Counted from the first letter of the stretch, positions 6,768 to 16,056 are shown. The stretch is 64,000 bases of DNA from Desulfovibrio sp. TomC (GCF_000801335.2 NZ_JSEH01000005.1:1-64000), one strand, 5' to 3'. Notes: a model not told the origin generated them from the letters alone. Numbers and translations: made by a program.

Positions 6768-8260
6768 AGAAACAGGTTCCTGAACCGGGCGAAAAGGCTC
6801 ATCGCCTCGGCGGTTGCGTCGGGGTTGGAGGAGGCGTGGTTGGCGGCGGCCCGGGTCTCGAAAATGGCCCGCACGCGGTCGACCACCACGGGATGGCGGG
6901 CCAGGACCATGCGGAAGCCCTCGCGGTCGACCACCAGACACACGGTTGGTTCCAGGGCGCGTACATCGGCCTGCCGGGGTTCACCGGTCAGAAGCGCCAT
7001 TTCGCCGAAAATCTGCCCGGCCGACAGTCGGGCCAGTTCCCGATCGTTTAAGTACACCCCGACCAGTCCGGACAGGATGATGTTCATGGTGGTGCCGGTC
7101 TCGCCCTTGGCCATGACCGTCTGGCCCGGGGAAAACGTCCGGGACACCGAAGCCCGCATGAGCAGACGCCGGTCCGCTTCGGCCATGCCGGCGAGCAGCC
7201 CCACCTCGGCCAAGGCGGCGAGCTGTTCCGGGGAGGCCACGGTTTGGGTCGCGGGCTTGGTCATGACGATCTGGCGCAGGGGGGGCGGGATGGGGATGCC
7301 CTGCTCCATGAACTGGTACCAGACGGCGGACAGGACGGCGTCGATGGAGGCCAGCCGGGCGTTGAAGGCGGCGATGTAGTAGACGGCGACGTAGACGATG
7401 CGGTCAGCCTGGATTTCCTGGAGCCGGGCGGCCGGGGCCGGGTCGCGCAGCACGCCCTCGGCCCGGCGAAGGGCAGTCAGGATGGCCGATTTGACGGCCA
7501 CGGGCGGCGCATCCACCGGGGCCGGAATACTGATGATCTGGCGCAGATGGGAGGCCGGCCGGTCGTAGTTGACCAGACGTTCCTTGGCCACGGTGTTGTT
7601 GGGCAACAGCACGGCGTTGGCGTCCAGGGTCACGACCTTGGTATAGCGCCAGGTCACCTCGGTCACCTTGCCTTCCACATCGCCCACGCGAATCCAGTCG
7701 CCCTCCTGGAAGGGCTTTTCCATTTGCAGGAGCAGGCCGGAAAAGAGACTGCCGATGGTGTCCTGCATGGACAGGCCGATGACGGCGGTCAAGATGGCCG
7801 AGGAGGTGAGCAGCGGTCCGAGCTGAATGTCGAGAATGTCCCGCATGCCCCAGCCGGCCAGGACCGCCAGGATGAGAAACTTGGTAAGATCCTGGAGGAT
7901 GTGGCGGCCGGGTTTGCCGTCGCCCCGGACCGGAGAAATTTTTAAGAAGAAAAAGTCCACGCCGTGGCGGGCGATCATCCAGAGGATGACCAGGGCGGCC
8001 AGGGAAAAGGCGGTTTGCCCCTTGCCGGTCGCGCCGTCCGGCAGGCTCCACTGGAGCAGCCACAAAAGTCCAAGTCCGCAAAGCCACTTGACGAGCCCCC
8101 CCAACGAGCAGCTAATGACGTTGCGGCGGCAAAGCAGGCGAAGGGCCAGGGTCACGGCCAGAAAGACGGCCAGGGCGGCGGCCAGGCGCGCGCCGAGGGC
8201 CACAACGGCGTGGCTCAGGCCAGTCAGGCTGGCCAGCAGGGACAAAGGGCCAGTGGGCAA
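6764..8260 (-). CDS. MscS-family channel with C-terminal cyclic-nucleotide-binding domain
   Basis: The 498 residues begin with about four membrane segments. The MscS pore and beta domain follow around residues 145-290 (LLTSSAILTAVIGLSMQDT, then GDWIRVGDVEGKVTEVTWR and LLPNNTVAKE). From about residue 360 there is a CAP-type cyclic-nucleotide-binding fold (FSPGQTVMAKGE, then GQIFGEMALLTGEPRQADVRA). The RQADVRA stretch corresponds to the phosphate-binding cassette. Such fusions belong to the cyclic-nucleotide-gated MscS subgroup, where ligand may gate or tune the channel. The gene is coupled to the membrane protein downstream and divergent from tatD. The nucleotide ligand is not deducible here. 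Confidence 0.92.
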   Translation of the reverse strand: MPTGPLSLLASLTGLSHAVVALGARLAAALAVFLAVTLALRLLCRRNVISCSLGGLVKWLCGLGLLWLLQWSLPDGATGKGQTAFSLAALVILWMIARHGVDFFFLKISPVRGDGKPGRHILQDLTKFLILAVLAGWGMRDILDIQLGPLLTSSAILTAVIGLSMQDTIGSLFSGLLLQMEKPFQEGDWIRVGDVEGKVTEVTWRYTKVVTLDANAVLLPNNTVAKERLVNYDRPASHLRQIISIPAPVDAPPVAVKSAILTALRRAEGVLRDPAPAARLQEIQADRIVYVAVYYIAAFNARLASIDAVLSAVWYQFMEQGIPIPPPLRQIVMTKPATQTVASPEQLAALAEVGLLAGMAEADRRLLMRASVSRTFSPGQTVMAKGETGTTMNIILSGLVGVYLNDRELARLSAGQIFGEMALLTGEPRQADVRALEPTVCLVVDREGFRMVLARHPVVVDRVRAIFETRAAANHASSNPDATAEAMSLFARFRNLFL

Positions 8261-8368
8261 GGGCCGGACCTCCTTGGACGACGAAGTTCCCCAAAAACGA
8301 TCCCACTCCTACGTGCCGGGCGCTCGGGCGTCAACGCGGCAGCCATAGTGCGCAACAGGACGGTCTCC

Positions 8369-9193
8369 GTGTCGAAGAAAAAAGCAGAACGCCCTGATCC
8401 GACAAGCCTCGGTCTGGCCCGGGTGGGGGTGGAAAGCCATGCCCACCTCGACGGCGAGGACTTTTCGCCCGAGGAACTCGGGGACGTCCTTGACCGGGCG
8501 GCGGCGGCCGGTCTGGCCCAGGTGGGCAACGTGTTTCTGGGGCCGGCGGCCTATCAGGCCAACCGGGGGCTGTTTGCCAACCGGCCCGAGGTCTTTTTCC
8601 TGATGGGCATCCACCCCTGCGATGCGGCTAAGGCCCCGGCCGGGGCGGTTGCAGCCATGGAAGCGGCTTTTCGGGCCGATCCCAACCTGCGGGCCGTGGG
8701 CGAGATCGGACTCGACTACCACTGGGACGCCACCACGGCCGAGCTGCAAAAGGCGCTTTTTCGGGACCAGCTGGCCCTGGCCCGGGAGCGTAACCTGCCG
8801 GTCGCCGTCCACAGCCGCGAGGCCGAGGCCGACACCCTGGCCATCCTCGACGACCTGGGCTTTCCCGGCCGGCCGCTGGTGTGGCACTGCTTTGGCGGCG
8901 ACGCCGCCCTGGCCCGGGAAATCACCTCGCGCGGCTACCATATCTCCATTCCCGGTCCCGTGACCTATCGCAAGAACACCGCCCTGGCCGAGGCCGTGGC
9001 CGGCCTGGATACGGCCCGTCTGCTCCTTGAGACCGATGCCCCGTACCTGACGCCCGAACCCTGGCGCGGCAAACGCAACGAACCGGCCCTGATCGTGTTT
9101 ACGGCCCGGCGCGTGGCCGAATTGCTGGACCTGCCCGTGGCCGATCTCTGGCAGTTGGCCGGGGACAATGCCCGGGCTTTTTTCCGGTTGTGA
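8369..9193 (+). CDS. tatD: TatD-family metal-dependent hydrolase
   Basis: This 274-residue TIM-barrel hydrolase has the metal ligand motifs SHAHLD (replacing the more common DTHCHL), GEIGLDYH, VHSREAE, WHCFGG and LLETDAPYL. These are typical of TatD/YcfH DNase-like enzymes. The start is taken as GTG at 8369 with AGGA eight nt upstream. An in-frame GTG at 8348 is possible, and much longer frames run antisense into the MscS gene. The gene stands alone, divergent from the channel. The biochemical substrate of this family (DNA 3' ends or D-aminoacyl bonds) is not settled by sequence. Confidence 0.88.
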   Translation: MSKKKAERPDPTSLGLARVGVESHAHLDGEDFSPEELGDVLDRAAAAGLAQVGNVFLGPAAYQANRGLFANRPEVFFLMGIHPCDAAKAPAGAVAAMEAAFRADPNLRAVGEIGLDYHWDATTAELQKALFRDQLALARERNLPVAVHSREAEADTLAILDDLGFPGRPLVWHCFGGDAALAREITSRGYHISIPGPVTYRKNTALAEAVAGLDTARLLLETDAPYLTPEPWRGKRNEPALIVFTARRVAELLDLPVADLWQLAGDNARAFFRL

Positions 9194-9295
9194 CGGCGGC
9201 GTGGCTGGGGCCAAAGGCTCCGCGGCTTGCCCAAAAGCCGGTGGCGCGCTAGGGTTGCTCCATGTCCTTTTGACCAAAACGGGAGACCCGAAGCT

Positions 9296-9937
9296 ATGGC
9301 CCTCGAAATCACGACCCAGGGCGACATCGACCAGATTGTCGTCTCCTCGCTGTCCCGCGCCTTTGTGCAGAAAATTTATCGGCACTGCTGGGGCAAGAAC
9401 AATACGCCCTATTTTGCCGGCAACTGCTTCAAGGGCGTGCTCTATTTCGACGAACGCCTGGCCATCAAATACGCCGAGGACGTGGGATTCCCCTGGCGGG
9501 GCTGGCTGTCTGCGCCAAAGTTCCACCATCGCACCGGGGCCAGCCTGGACCATAGCCTGGGCCTGACCGTTCGCCACGACCAGGGCGAGCTGGATCTCTC
9601 GGCCATGGGGACGGCGCTGGTGGAAAACCGGCTGCGCCTTGACGGGTTCCTGGAACTGCTTGGCGAAGACGAGGTCCTGGCCGTGCTTGGCGCTGTGGAC
9701 AAGGGCGAGATGGTCTTTTCCCTGCCGGATTTCACCGGACCCTTTGATCCGGAAAAGCTGACCATTGCCGTGGACCGGCTGTCGGATCTGTACTGCGAGG
9801 AGACCGTGGTCACGGGGATGCTCTACGACGGGCGCACCATGAGCATGGAAACCGGGGAATCCCGGGGCAAGAGCATGGTCGATCCGCTGCTGATCGGCCG
9901 CGACGGCAAACTGCTCGACATGTACGATTTCGGCTAG
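9296..9937 (+). CDS. Conserved-looking protein of unknown function
   Basis: This 213-residue soluble protein is acidic, with no signal peptide or membrane segment, and I recognise no domain. Codon use is like that of its neighbours and GGGAGA precedes the ATG, so the gene is very likely real. Notable stretches are KIYRHCWGKNNTPYFAGNCF near the N-terminus and MLYDGRTMSMETGESRG near the C-terminus. It lies between tatD and a response regulator without overlap, so context gives no role. Confidence 0.8.
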   Translation: MALEITTQGDIDQIVVSSLSRAFVQKIYRHCWGKNNTPYFAGNCFKGVLYFDERLAIKYAEDVGFPWRGWLSAPKFHHRTGASLDHSLGLTVRHDQGELDLSAMGTALVENRLRLDGFLELLGEDEVLAVLGAVDKGEMVFSLPDFTGPFDPEKLTIAVDRLSDLYCEETVVTGMLYDGRTMSMETGESRGKSMVDPLLIGRDGKLLDMYDFG

Positions 9938-9966
9938 CGCTGCACAGGGGGCGGGAACGGGAGTGC

Positions 9967-9995
9967 TTGACGTCGTACCCCGGGCCTCTTATGAA
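9967..9995 (+). promoter_or_regulatory. Sigma70-type promoter for the response regulator
   Basis: TTGACG at 9967-9972 and TATGAA at 9990-9995 are separated by 17 bp. They lie about 65 bp before the GTG start at 10061. Confidence 0.55.
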
Positions 9996-10060
9996 AATAC
10001 GATCTCTGTTTCCCGTGTGACGCCGGCGCCGCGCAAACCGATTCCGGAGGAAGAGGCACC

Positions 10061-10438
10061 GTGAAATCCGTACTGGTTGTGGACGATGATCCGAGTATCC
10101 GGGCGTTGATCCGGTTGTATCTGGAGAGCACCGGCTATGGCGTTATCGAGGCTGCCGACGGGCGACGGGCCATGGCGGTCCTGGACGGGCAGGCCGTGGA
10201 CCTGGTTATTCTCGACATCTTCATGCCGGAGATGGATGGGTTGGAAGTCTTGCAGGTGCTGCGCGGCCACAGCGAGAGCTGCAAGGTCATGGCCATCTCG
10301 GGCGGATCCGCCAAGATCGGCATGGACCTGCTTGGCCATGCCACCATTTTCGGGGCCGACGCCGTGCTGGAAAAACCCTTCGGCGAGGCCACACTGCTTG
10401 GCAAAGTGGCCGGGCTGATCGGACCGGCGGCCGAGTAG
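10061..10438 (+). CDS. Single-domain CheY-like response regulator
   Basis: The 125 residues form one receiver domain. The acidic pocket is VDDDPS, the phosphoacceptor Asp is in LVILDIFMPEMDG, and the conserved Lys is in LEKPFGE near the C-terminus. There is no output domain, so it must act by protein contact or in a phosphorelay. The start is GTG with a strong GGAGGAAGAGG site upstream. A convergent gene encodes a receiver plus Hpt protein; the two could form parts of one relay, but no kinase is adjacent. Confidence 0.9.
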   Translation: MKSVLVVDDDPSIRALIRLYLESTGYGVIEAADGRRAMAVLDGQAVDLVILDIFMPEMDGLEVLQVLRGHSESCKVMAISGGSAKIGMDLLGHATIFGADAVLEKPFGEATLLGKVAGLIGPAAE

Positions 10439-10467
10439 GCCACAACCAGGCATCGGAGACGGCCGCC

Positions 10468-11190
10468 TCAGGCCGGCCAGTCGAGGCGGGCCTTGGCGAG
10501 CAGGGCCGACGCCCACTCCCAGGCCGTGCCGGCGGCAACCCTGTCTCCCTGCTCTCCGGCCCGTTCCAGGGCGGCGCCGGCCTGGGCCAGTTCGGAAAAG
10601 CCGTACGAACCGGCTGATCCCTTGAGCCTGTGCCCCTGGGCGCGGACCGCCTCCAGGTCGCCGGCGCGCAGCGCCGTCTGGACCGCCTCCAGAGCCTGCC
10701 GGGAAACATCGTAAAAGACAGGCAGCAGTGCCGCCAGCCGGGCTGGATCCGGGGCGTCGCCGCGCGTGGCTGCATCGGGTTGGACCGGCAGTGGTTCGTT
10801 CCGTCCGAGGTGGCCCAGCAATACACCCAGCATGGCCGCTTTGCGGACCGGTTTGACCAGAAAATCGGTAAAGCCCGCCTCCTGGCAGCGCAGCCGGTGT
10901 TCGTCCAGGGCATGGGCCGTCAGGGCCAGGATGGGCACGGGCGTAGTGCCCCGGGCCTGCTCCAAGGCCCGGATGCGCCGGGTGGCCTCATAGCCGTCGA
11001 CAATCGGCATCTCCAGATCCATCAGCACCAGATCGTAGGCATTGGCCGTGAAAAGCTCCACCGCCCGGGCGCCGTTTACCGCCTCATCGATGCTGAAGTG
11101 GTCGCTTTCCAGAAACAGGCGGATAAGCGCCAGATTGTCGCGGTTGTCGTCAACAATGAGGAGTCTGGGTGGGGCGAGAGTTTGGGACAT
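10468..11190 (-). CDS. Response regulator with C-terminal Hpt domain
   Basis: The receiver domain occupies about residues 8-125 (IVDDNRDN, phosphoacceptor in LVLMDLEMPIVDG, Lys in FLVKPVRK). It is followed by a linker and a histidine phosphotransfer domain with the motif AQGHRLKGSAGSYGF, where His is the phosphorylation site. This receiver-Hpt pairing is typical of the tail of hybrid kinases such as BarA-type relays, here as a free-standing 240-residue protein. No sensor kinase lies next to it. Confidence 0.9.
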   Translation of the reverse strand: MSQTLAPPRLLIVDDNRDNLALIRLFLESDHFSIDEAVNGARAVELFTANAYDLVLMDLEMPIVDGYEATRRIRALEQARGTTPVPILALTAHALDEHRLRCQEAGFTDFLVKPVRKAAMLGVLLGHLGRNEPLPVQPDAATRGDAPDPARLAALLPVFYDVSRQALEAVQTALRAGDLEAVRAQGHRLKGSAGSYGFSELAQAGAALERAGEQGDRVAAGTAWEWASALLAKARLDWPA

Positions 11191-11294
11191 GGCAGATCAC
11201 CAGGGCCGGTCTGGCCGGTCACAGGGCTCATTTCCATTGAAATCAAATATGGAAATTGCCTGTTTGCCATGGAAAAGGCAATGAGAAATGCCCG

Positions 11295-11564
11295 TTACGG
11301 GCGCAGGCAGATCGTGGCTTCCGGGCACATGTCGGTTAAATCGCGCAGAAAGCCTTCCACCCGGCCGGCCTCGTCCGGGCTGTAGAGGAGGCGCACCACG
11401 GCGGCGAAACGGTCCACCACCGTGGGCACGGCCAGATTGTCCTCGGCCTGGAGCAGAAAGGTGAGTAGCGCCACATGTTTGGGGAGCAGGCGCACATAGA
11501 GCCGGGCCGAGATGACTGGCGTCGGATGGCGGCGGCGGCGCAGCGGCCGGTTGCGACGGCTCAC
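11295..11564 (-). CDS. Small protein resembling DUF4911
   Basis: This 89-residue protein starts at a GTG that overlaps the peptidase stop codon (GTGA), giving tight coupling. After a basic N-terminus it has a compact alpha/beta-looking region (RLYVRLLPKHVALLTFLLQA, then a second half ending PEATICLRP). The pattern is reminiscent of the DUF4911 family often found beside similar genes, but I could not check this. Its function is unknown. Confidence 0.6.
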   Translation of the reverse strand: MSRRNRPLRRRRHPTPVISARLYVRLLPKHVALLTFLLQAEDNLAVPTVVDRFAAVVRLLYSPDEAGRVEGFLRDLTDMCPEATICLRP

Positions 11565-12643
11565 AGGGTCTCGCAGCCGGTTTCGGTGATAAGGGCCATA
11601 TGCTCCCACCGGGCGCCGCCCCACTCGGGATAGTACAACCCCGGCTCCACCGTCACCACCATGCCCGGTTCGAGCAGGCCGTCGGCCGAAGGGTTGAGGC
11701 TTGGCCCCTCGTGGGTCTCCAGGCCAATGCCGTGCCCCAGGGAGTGGGTGAACCGCTCGGCCACGCCTTCCCGGACAAAGACTTCCCGGGCCAGGGCATA
11801 GGCCTCCCGAAAGCTCATGCCCGGCCCGAGCCGGTCCAGGGCTGCGGCCTGGGCGGCCTTGACCCGGGAGAGCATGGTGGCAAAACGCTCGGGCGGCGTA
11901 TCTCCCACCCAGACGGTGCGGGTCTGGTCCGAACAGTAGTCAAAGGCCCGGCCGCCCACATCCACCAGGACCAGACAGCCGTCGGCGATGACGGTCTCGC
12001 CCGGAATGGCGTGGGGCAGGGCGGCGTTGGCGTCGACGGCCACAATGGGGGCAAAGGCCAGTTCGCTGGCCCCAAGGTCCCGAAAGCGCTTCTCGATTTC
12101 CCAGGCGGCCTGTCCTTCGGTGCGCCCCGGCAGGAGGATGCCCGGCAGGCTGGCCATGACCCCGTGGTTGATGGCGGCCGAGCGGCGCATTCGCTCGATC
12201 TCGCCGGCATCTTTGCGCAGGCGAAGCGGCTCGACCAGCATCCCGGCAGCTTGCAGCGGGATCTGCTCGGCCAGTCGGGCGTGGGTGTCAAAGGACAGGC
12301 TCGAGGCCTCAAAGGCCAGCCGGCGCACGCCCCGATCCTTGAGAAAACCGGCAATGGCGGCAAAGCGGCCGGCCCCGTAGATGCATAGATCAGCCTCGGG
12401 CCACAGGCGCAGAGCCGCGTCCCGGTAGCGGGCGTCGGTAAAAAGAAAATCCGGACCGTCGGCCGTGACGCACAGGTAGCCGGCCGATTCGTTGCATTGG
12501 GGATCGTGGAGCTCAAAACCGCTCAGGTAATAGCGGTTGGCGGCGTGGGAAATAAGCAGGGCCTCATGGCCCAAGGCTCCGAGGGTGCGGCGCAGGCGGT
12601 CGCGCCGGGCGGCGTACAGGGCGCTGTCGGAAGGGATGTTCAC
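11561..12643 (-). CDS. M24 metallopeptidase, Xaa-Pro aminopeptidase type
   Basis: The 360-residue protein has a creatinase-like N-terminal domain (residues 1-130) and a pita-bread catalytic domain. The five metal ligands are visible: Asp in LVLVDVGG, Asp in CSDQTRT, His in [14 protein letters not shown], Glu in TVEPGLYY and Glu in ARWEHMALI. The length fits short bacterial Xaa-Pro peptidases. The start is GTG with AAGGAG upstream at a rather long distance. It lies between the FAD enzyme and the DUF4911-like gene on the same strand and is coupled to the latter. Confidence 0.9.
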   Translation of the reverse strand: MNIPSDSALYAARRDRLRRTLGALGHEALLISHAANRYYLSGFELHDPQCNESAGYLCVTADGPDFLFTDARYRDAALRLWPEADLCIYGAGRFAAIAGFLKDRGVRRLAFEASSLSFDTHARLAEQIPLQAAGMLVEPLRLRKDAGEIERMRRSAAINHGVMASLPGILLPGRTEGQAAWEIEKRFRDLGASELAFAPIVAVDANAALPHAIPGETVIADGCLVLVDVGGRAFDYCSDQTRTVWVGDTPPERFATMLSRVKAAQAAALDRLGPGMSFREAYALAREVFVREGVAERFTHSLGHGIGLETHEGPSLNPSADGLLEPGMVVTVEPGLYYPEWGGARWEHMALITETGCETL

Positions 12644-12727
12644 GGGTGTCGATGCTCCTTGGGGCGGGATGCTGGTCCTGCCGGGGAGGTGTTTCAGATC
12701 AGGCCGCCGGCGTCAACCGGGCCGGAC

Positions 12728-14107
12728 TCACAGGGTATAGACGGTTTCCGGCCGGCCAAGCGCCAGCCGTTCGGCCCACTCGATGCCCTGCATGATGGAA
12801 TGGTCCATGTTGCCGACCTCGTATTTCCAGCCGCCAAAGCGCCCCCGGGACTGGATGCCCCGGCGCTCCAATTCCGGCTGGAGCACGGCCAGGGCGGCGT
12901 CGCGGTCCAGGCAGGGAATGGGGTAGGCATAGTCCACCCGCATCTCCCAGGTGGCCTTGCGCCGAGCCAGATCCTCGGGGGCGATGAGGGTGGTGGCCAC
13001 CAGCCCTTCCAGGGTCCTGGCCGTCAGCGTGGCCGGATCGGCCGGCTTGTAGGCGGAAAAGCTCGTCTCGGTCATCAGCGCCCGGCTGCGCGCGGTCAGG
13101 CCGTCCGGGTCCGGGGTGTTGTTGGGCGAATAGATGTGAAAGTTGGTGACCCGGTAAAAGGGACAGTCCGCTTCCGGGAAATACATCCAGCAGCGGGGAT
13201 CGGGGCTGGCTCCGGCAAAGCCCAGGCCGTGGATGTGGGAGCCGCTGTGCTTGAGGTGGGCTGCGGCCCGGCGCATGGTTTCGCTGGCGTCGGTCAGTTG
13301 CTCGGCGACCAGCATGTCCAGAGGGCCGGTGGAGAGGAGATGGTCGTAGGCGACGGTCTCGCCCGAGCCGGTCAGTACGGTTTTGCCGGCTGCGTCGATG
13401 CGCCGGACCGGTTCGCCCAGGCGCAGCCGGTCGGCAAACCGTGCGCCCAGGCGGCGAAAAATCTCGCCGGTGCCGCCGGACAGGGGAAAGCTGAAGGTGT
13501 TGTTGGGACCCCAGGCCACGTCGTCGGCGGCATAGATGATGTTTTTGATCACCCGGGCGGCGTCCACCACCGACACCCGTTCGCCGATCCAACGGTGGGA
13601 CATGGTCTCGGCCGGATGGGCCCAGACTTTGAAATTATAGGGGGTCATGAACAGCCGGGCGATGCCCGGACCAAACACCCGGTCAATCCATTCCCCGAAA
13701 TGGGCCGGTGGGGCAGAGTGGACGCCTGTTTGGGCCTCGCGTCCGGCGGCCAGCAGGCCTTCGACGCATTCCCAAACCAGATCGGGCGGCAGGCGGCGGA
13801 TGTTGTTTTGGAAAGGGTAGGGGACAAAAGTCTGGGCCACGCGAATCCAGGATTCGCGCTGGTGGCGCAGGATTTCGTCGCCAAGCAGTTCCTCGAGCAA
13901 TCGGTCAAAGGCCTGATAGTGGGAAAAAACCACGTGCCCGCCCACGTCCCAGGTGAAGCCGGCCGGGTCGGTGAAGCTGGCGGCCAGTCCGCCGACGTAG
14001 GGCTGGCGCTCCAGGACCAGGAAGTCGTTTTCGCCGAGCTCGGCCAGCCGGTTGGCCGCGCCTAGGCCGGTCGGTCCGGCTCCGATGATCAGATATTTGA
14101 CGTGCAT
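12728..14107 (-). CDS. FAD-dependent protein of the UDP-galactopyranose mutase / amine oxidase fold
   Basis: The 459-residue protein opens with a dinucleotide-binding motif (YLIIGAGPTGLGAANRLAE) followed by VLERQPYVGGLAASF. This is the layout of FAD enzymes such as protoporphyrinogen oxidase, phytoene desaturase and UDP-galactopyranose mutase. FSFPLSGGTGEIFRRLGARF and RGRFGGWKYEVGNMDHS further resemble the mutase-like group used in surface glycan synthesis. No glycosyltransferase is nearby, so the substrate is open. The ATG before HVKYLII is chosen because upstream codons are proline/glycine noise. Confidence 0.8.
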   Translation of the reverse strand: MHVKYLIIGAGPTGLGAANRLAELGENDFLVLERQPYVGGLAASFTDPAGFTWDVGGHVVFSHYQAFDRLLEELLGDEILRHQRESWIRVAQTFVPYPFQNNIRRLPPDLVWECVEGLLAAGREAQTGVHSAPPAHFGEWIDRVFGPGIARLFMTPYNFKVWAHPAETMSHRWIGERVSVVDAARVIKNIIYAADDVAWGPNNTFSFPLSGGTGEIFRRLGARFADRLRLGEPVRRIDAAGKTVLTGSGETVAYDHLLSTGPLDMLVAEQLTDASETMRRAAAHLKHSGSHIHGLGFAGASPDPRCWMYFPEADCPFYRVTNFHIYSPNNTPDPDGLTARSRALMTETSFSAYKPADPATLTARTLEGLVATTLIAPEDLARRKATWEMRVDYAYPIPCLDRDAALAVLQPELERRGIQSRGRFGGWKYEVGNMDHSIMQGIEWAERLALGRPETVYTL

Positions 14108-14164
14108 GGATGCCTCCGGGGGACTGGCGGCAGGCAGGCAAGAACAGGGCCAGCCGGGCCTGTC

Positions 14165-14200
14165 AAAAAAAATCCCGGGTCCGGATAGGCCGGACCCGGG
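14165..14200 (-). terminator. Rho-independent terminator after the RRM gene
   Basis: The arms 14174-14184 and 14190-14200 pair perfectly over 11 bp with a 5-nt loop. On the minus strand they are followed by eight T (14172-14165). It ends the RRM transcript and isolates it from the FAD gene. Confidence 0.9.
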
Positions 14201-14223
14201 AGGAAACATGGTTTGCCGGGCGA

Positions 14224-14502
14224 TTACCAGTCCGGGCGGCGGGGGGGACGCGGAGCGCGGGGTTTGGCCTCGTTGACCTTGAGGCTGCGACCCTCGAACT
14301 CGGCCCCGTCCAGAGCCTGGATAGCCTCGTTGGCGGCGTTGTCGTCATCCATCTCCACGAATCCGAAGCCGCGCGGTTTGCCAGTCTCGCGGTCGGAAAT
14401 CAGTTTGACGGATTGCACGGCCCCATAACGGCCAAACAGGTCACGGACACTTTCCTCGGTGGTGCGGAAGGGCAGGTTGCCAACATAGATGTTTTTGGAC
14501 AT
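14224..14502 (-). CDS. RRM-domain RNA-binding protein
   Basis: The 92 residues are a single RRM. RNP2 is IYVGNLPF (residues 5-12) and RNP1 is KPRGFGFVEM. A short basic, proline-rich tail (KPRAPRPPRRPDW) follows. Small RRM proteins of this kind bind single-stranded RNA and are often cold-induced in cyanobacteria and proteobacteria. The start is the ATG of MSKNIYVG, with GGGAG upstream. The gene stands alone, with its own terminator and a long upstream region that could be a regulated leader. Confidence 0.92.
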   Translation of the reverse strand: MSKNIYVGNLPFRTTEESVRDLFGRYGAVQSVKLISDRETGKPRGFGFVEMDDDNAANEAIQALDGAEFEGRSLKVNEAKPRAPRPPRRPDW

Positions 14503-15020
14503 GAGACACGGACTCCCAAAACGGTTGACGTCAGCGAACGCGAAGCGTGGACGGAGGACGGCTACCCGCCGGCTACGCTCCTCCCCAGGACGATCCCATC
14601 GGCCGCAGGGCCGTGATAGGCCTGACATTGGAGTGCATCCGTCGGCTATGACGGCAGGATGAGAGAAAGCAGTCTGTGTGCACTCGGTGTTAAGACTCCG
14701 TCAGCATCGCGTCGCACAAGGTCCCGGGAGGAAGTTCACGCACCACACGCGGTATCGTCACGGGTTTGAGCGAATATTGGAAAGAATATCGGACCCCGCA
14801 AGGGCTGGCAAGAAAAAATTGTTCCTTACTGCCCTTATCCCTTGAATTTTTACATCTTTCAGCGGCGTTGCCGAGACGTTTCCGACCCTTGTGGGCTGGA
14901 GACCAGGCTGCCGGTCCGCGAGGGCCGGTGTGTGATGCATCCGACACGAAATCATGCTATTTGTTAGTGGTGCGACAGCGCGTTTCTGCAGCTGTTGTTA
15001 TTTGGATGGCTGGAGGATGT
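14503..15020. other. 518-bp divergent intergenic region, RRM to TPR gene
   Basis: No open frame here looks coding. The region must hold the promoters of both divergent genes. It contains a short inverted repeat (CATCC...GGATG around 14636-14661) and an AT-richer part at 14760-14860. Its length would allow a long structured leader for the RRM gene, as in cold-shock genes, but I see no known riboswitch. Confidence 0.4.
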
Positions 15021-15800
15021 ATGGCAGCCAAGCTGGAAGCAGAGCGTTTTGCCGTGGCCGCGTCGCTTCGGGAGTCCTACAAGATGGGGATCGGGACCAC
15101 CACCAAGGAAGGTGAGCGGGTGCTGTATTACTATGCCGAAAAAACACCCGAGACCGGTATCCGGATTCAGGCCTTAAACGGCAACAGCGTGCCCAGCGGC
15201 GAAGTGACGCCAGTGACCGAGGAGGAGTTTTTAAGCAAGTTCAAGCCCGAGCCTCTGCTGTACTACAATCTGGTCAAGCCGCGCATGGAGTCCATGCAGC
15301 TGGAGCTGGCGCGCGGCGAGAAGCACCTGGAGGCCGGGCGGCTGGAGCGGGCCGAGGAATCGTTTCAAAAGGCCCTGGAATATGATGCGGAGAACCTGCG
15401 GGCCATTTTCGGCCTGGGCAACGCCTATCTGGCCGGGGGCAAGCTCGACGAGGCCCGGGAGATTTTCGACAAGATCATGGGCATTGATCTGGCCTTTGGG
15501 CCGGACAATAAATTTCTGTTCAATGAATTCGGCATCCGGATGCGCAAGGCCGGCCTGCTGCCCCTGGCCCGGGATTATTACCGCAAGGCGCTTTCGGTCA
15601 GCGAGAACGACGAAAACCTGCTGTTCAACTTTGGCCGGGTGCTCTACGAGTTGCAAGAATTTACCGGGGCGGTGGAGGCGGCCGAGCAGTGTCTGGCCAT
15701 CAACCCGGGGTTCCTTATTGCCGGCAAACTGGCCAAGGCCGCCCGCAAGGCGGCTGTCGCTGCGGCTCAGGCCATGGGCGACGCGCCGTCCGGGGCCTGA
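15021..15800 (+). CDS. TPR-repeat protein (paralogue of the protein at 22344-23078)
   Basis: This 259-residue soluble protein has an N-terminal part of about 100 residues (FAVAASLRESYKMGIGTT) and at least three TPR motifs. One is AEESFQKALEYDAENLRAIF and another is ARDYYRKALSVSENDENLLF. I chose ATG 15021 because GGAGG lies just before it; the ATG at 15006 is possible. The segment FGIRMRKAG...YYRKALS...NFGRVLYE matches the eno-linked TPR protein closely, so the two are paralogues. It is probably a scaffold; its function is unknown. Confidence 0.82.
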   Translation: MAAKLEAERFAVAASLRESYKMGIGTTTKEGERVLYYYAEKTPETGIRIQALNGNSVPSGEVTPVTEEEFLSKFKPEPLLYYNLVKPRMESMQLELARGEKHLEAGRLERAEESFQKALEYDAENLRAIFGLGNAYLAGGKLDEAREIFDKIMGIDLAFGPDNKFLFNEFGIRMRKAGLLPLARDYYRKALSVSENDENLLFNFGRVLYELQEFTGAVEAAEQCLAINPGFLIAGKLAKAARKAAVAAAQAMGDAPSGA

Positions 15801-15846
15801 CGCGGCAATACCGGCTACGGGCGGCGCCACGACAGGCTGCCCCCCA

Positions 15847-16056
15847 GCCGACCGTCTTGTCGGTCGGTGCCCAAAACCTCTTGTACAAACTTCTCCCAGT
15901 GGAGGGGTCCGGGGTTGTGCAATCGGCCGTCGGAGCAAAGGTGGTTCCCGGCAAACCCGTTTTTTTCTCGCTCCCGCTCACCGTCGCGGCAACGCCGCCA
16001 CCCCCCTTAACCCCGTTGAGGGGTCCGGGGGGATCATCCCCCCGGCCGCCGGAGGC
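15847..16056. repeat. Type B palindromic repeats between convergent genes
   Basis: Three pieces are visible. The first is a small hairpin CCGACCG/CGGTCGG near 15848. The second is a partial type B unit at 15881-15914. The third is a full type B unit at 16018-16056 with the 21-nt hairpin (CCGGGGGGAT stem) followed by GGCCGCCGGAGGC. The 287-bp gap between the TPR gene and lplA holds nothing else I can support. Confidence 0.75.

Noticed and set aside
12497-14065. 522-codon plus-strand ORF opposite the FAD protein
   Set aside because: No motif and no ribosome site; the minus strand has clear FAD-binding motifs.
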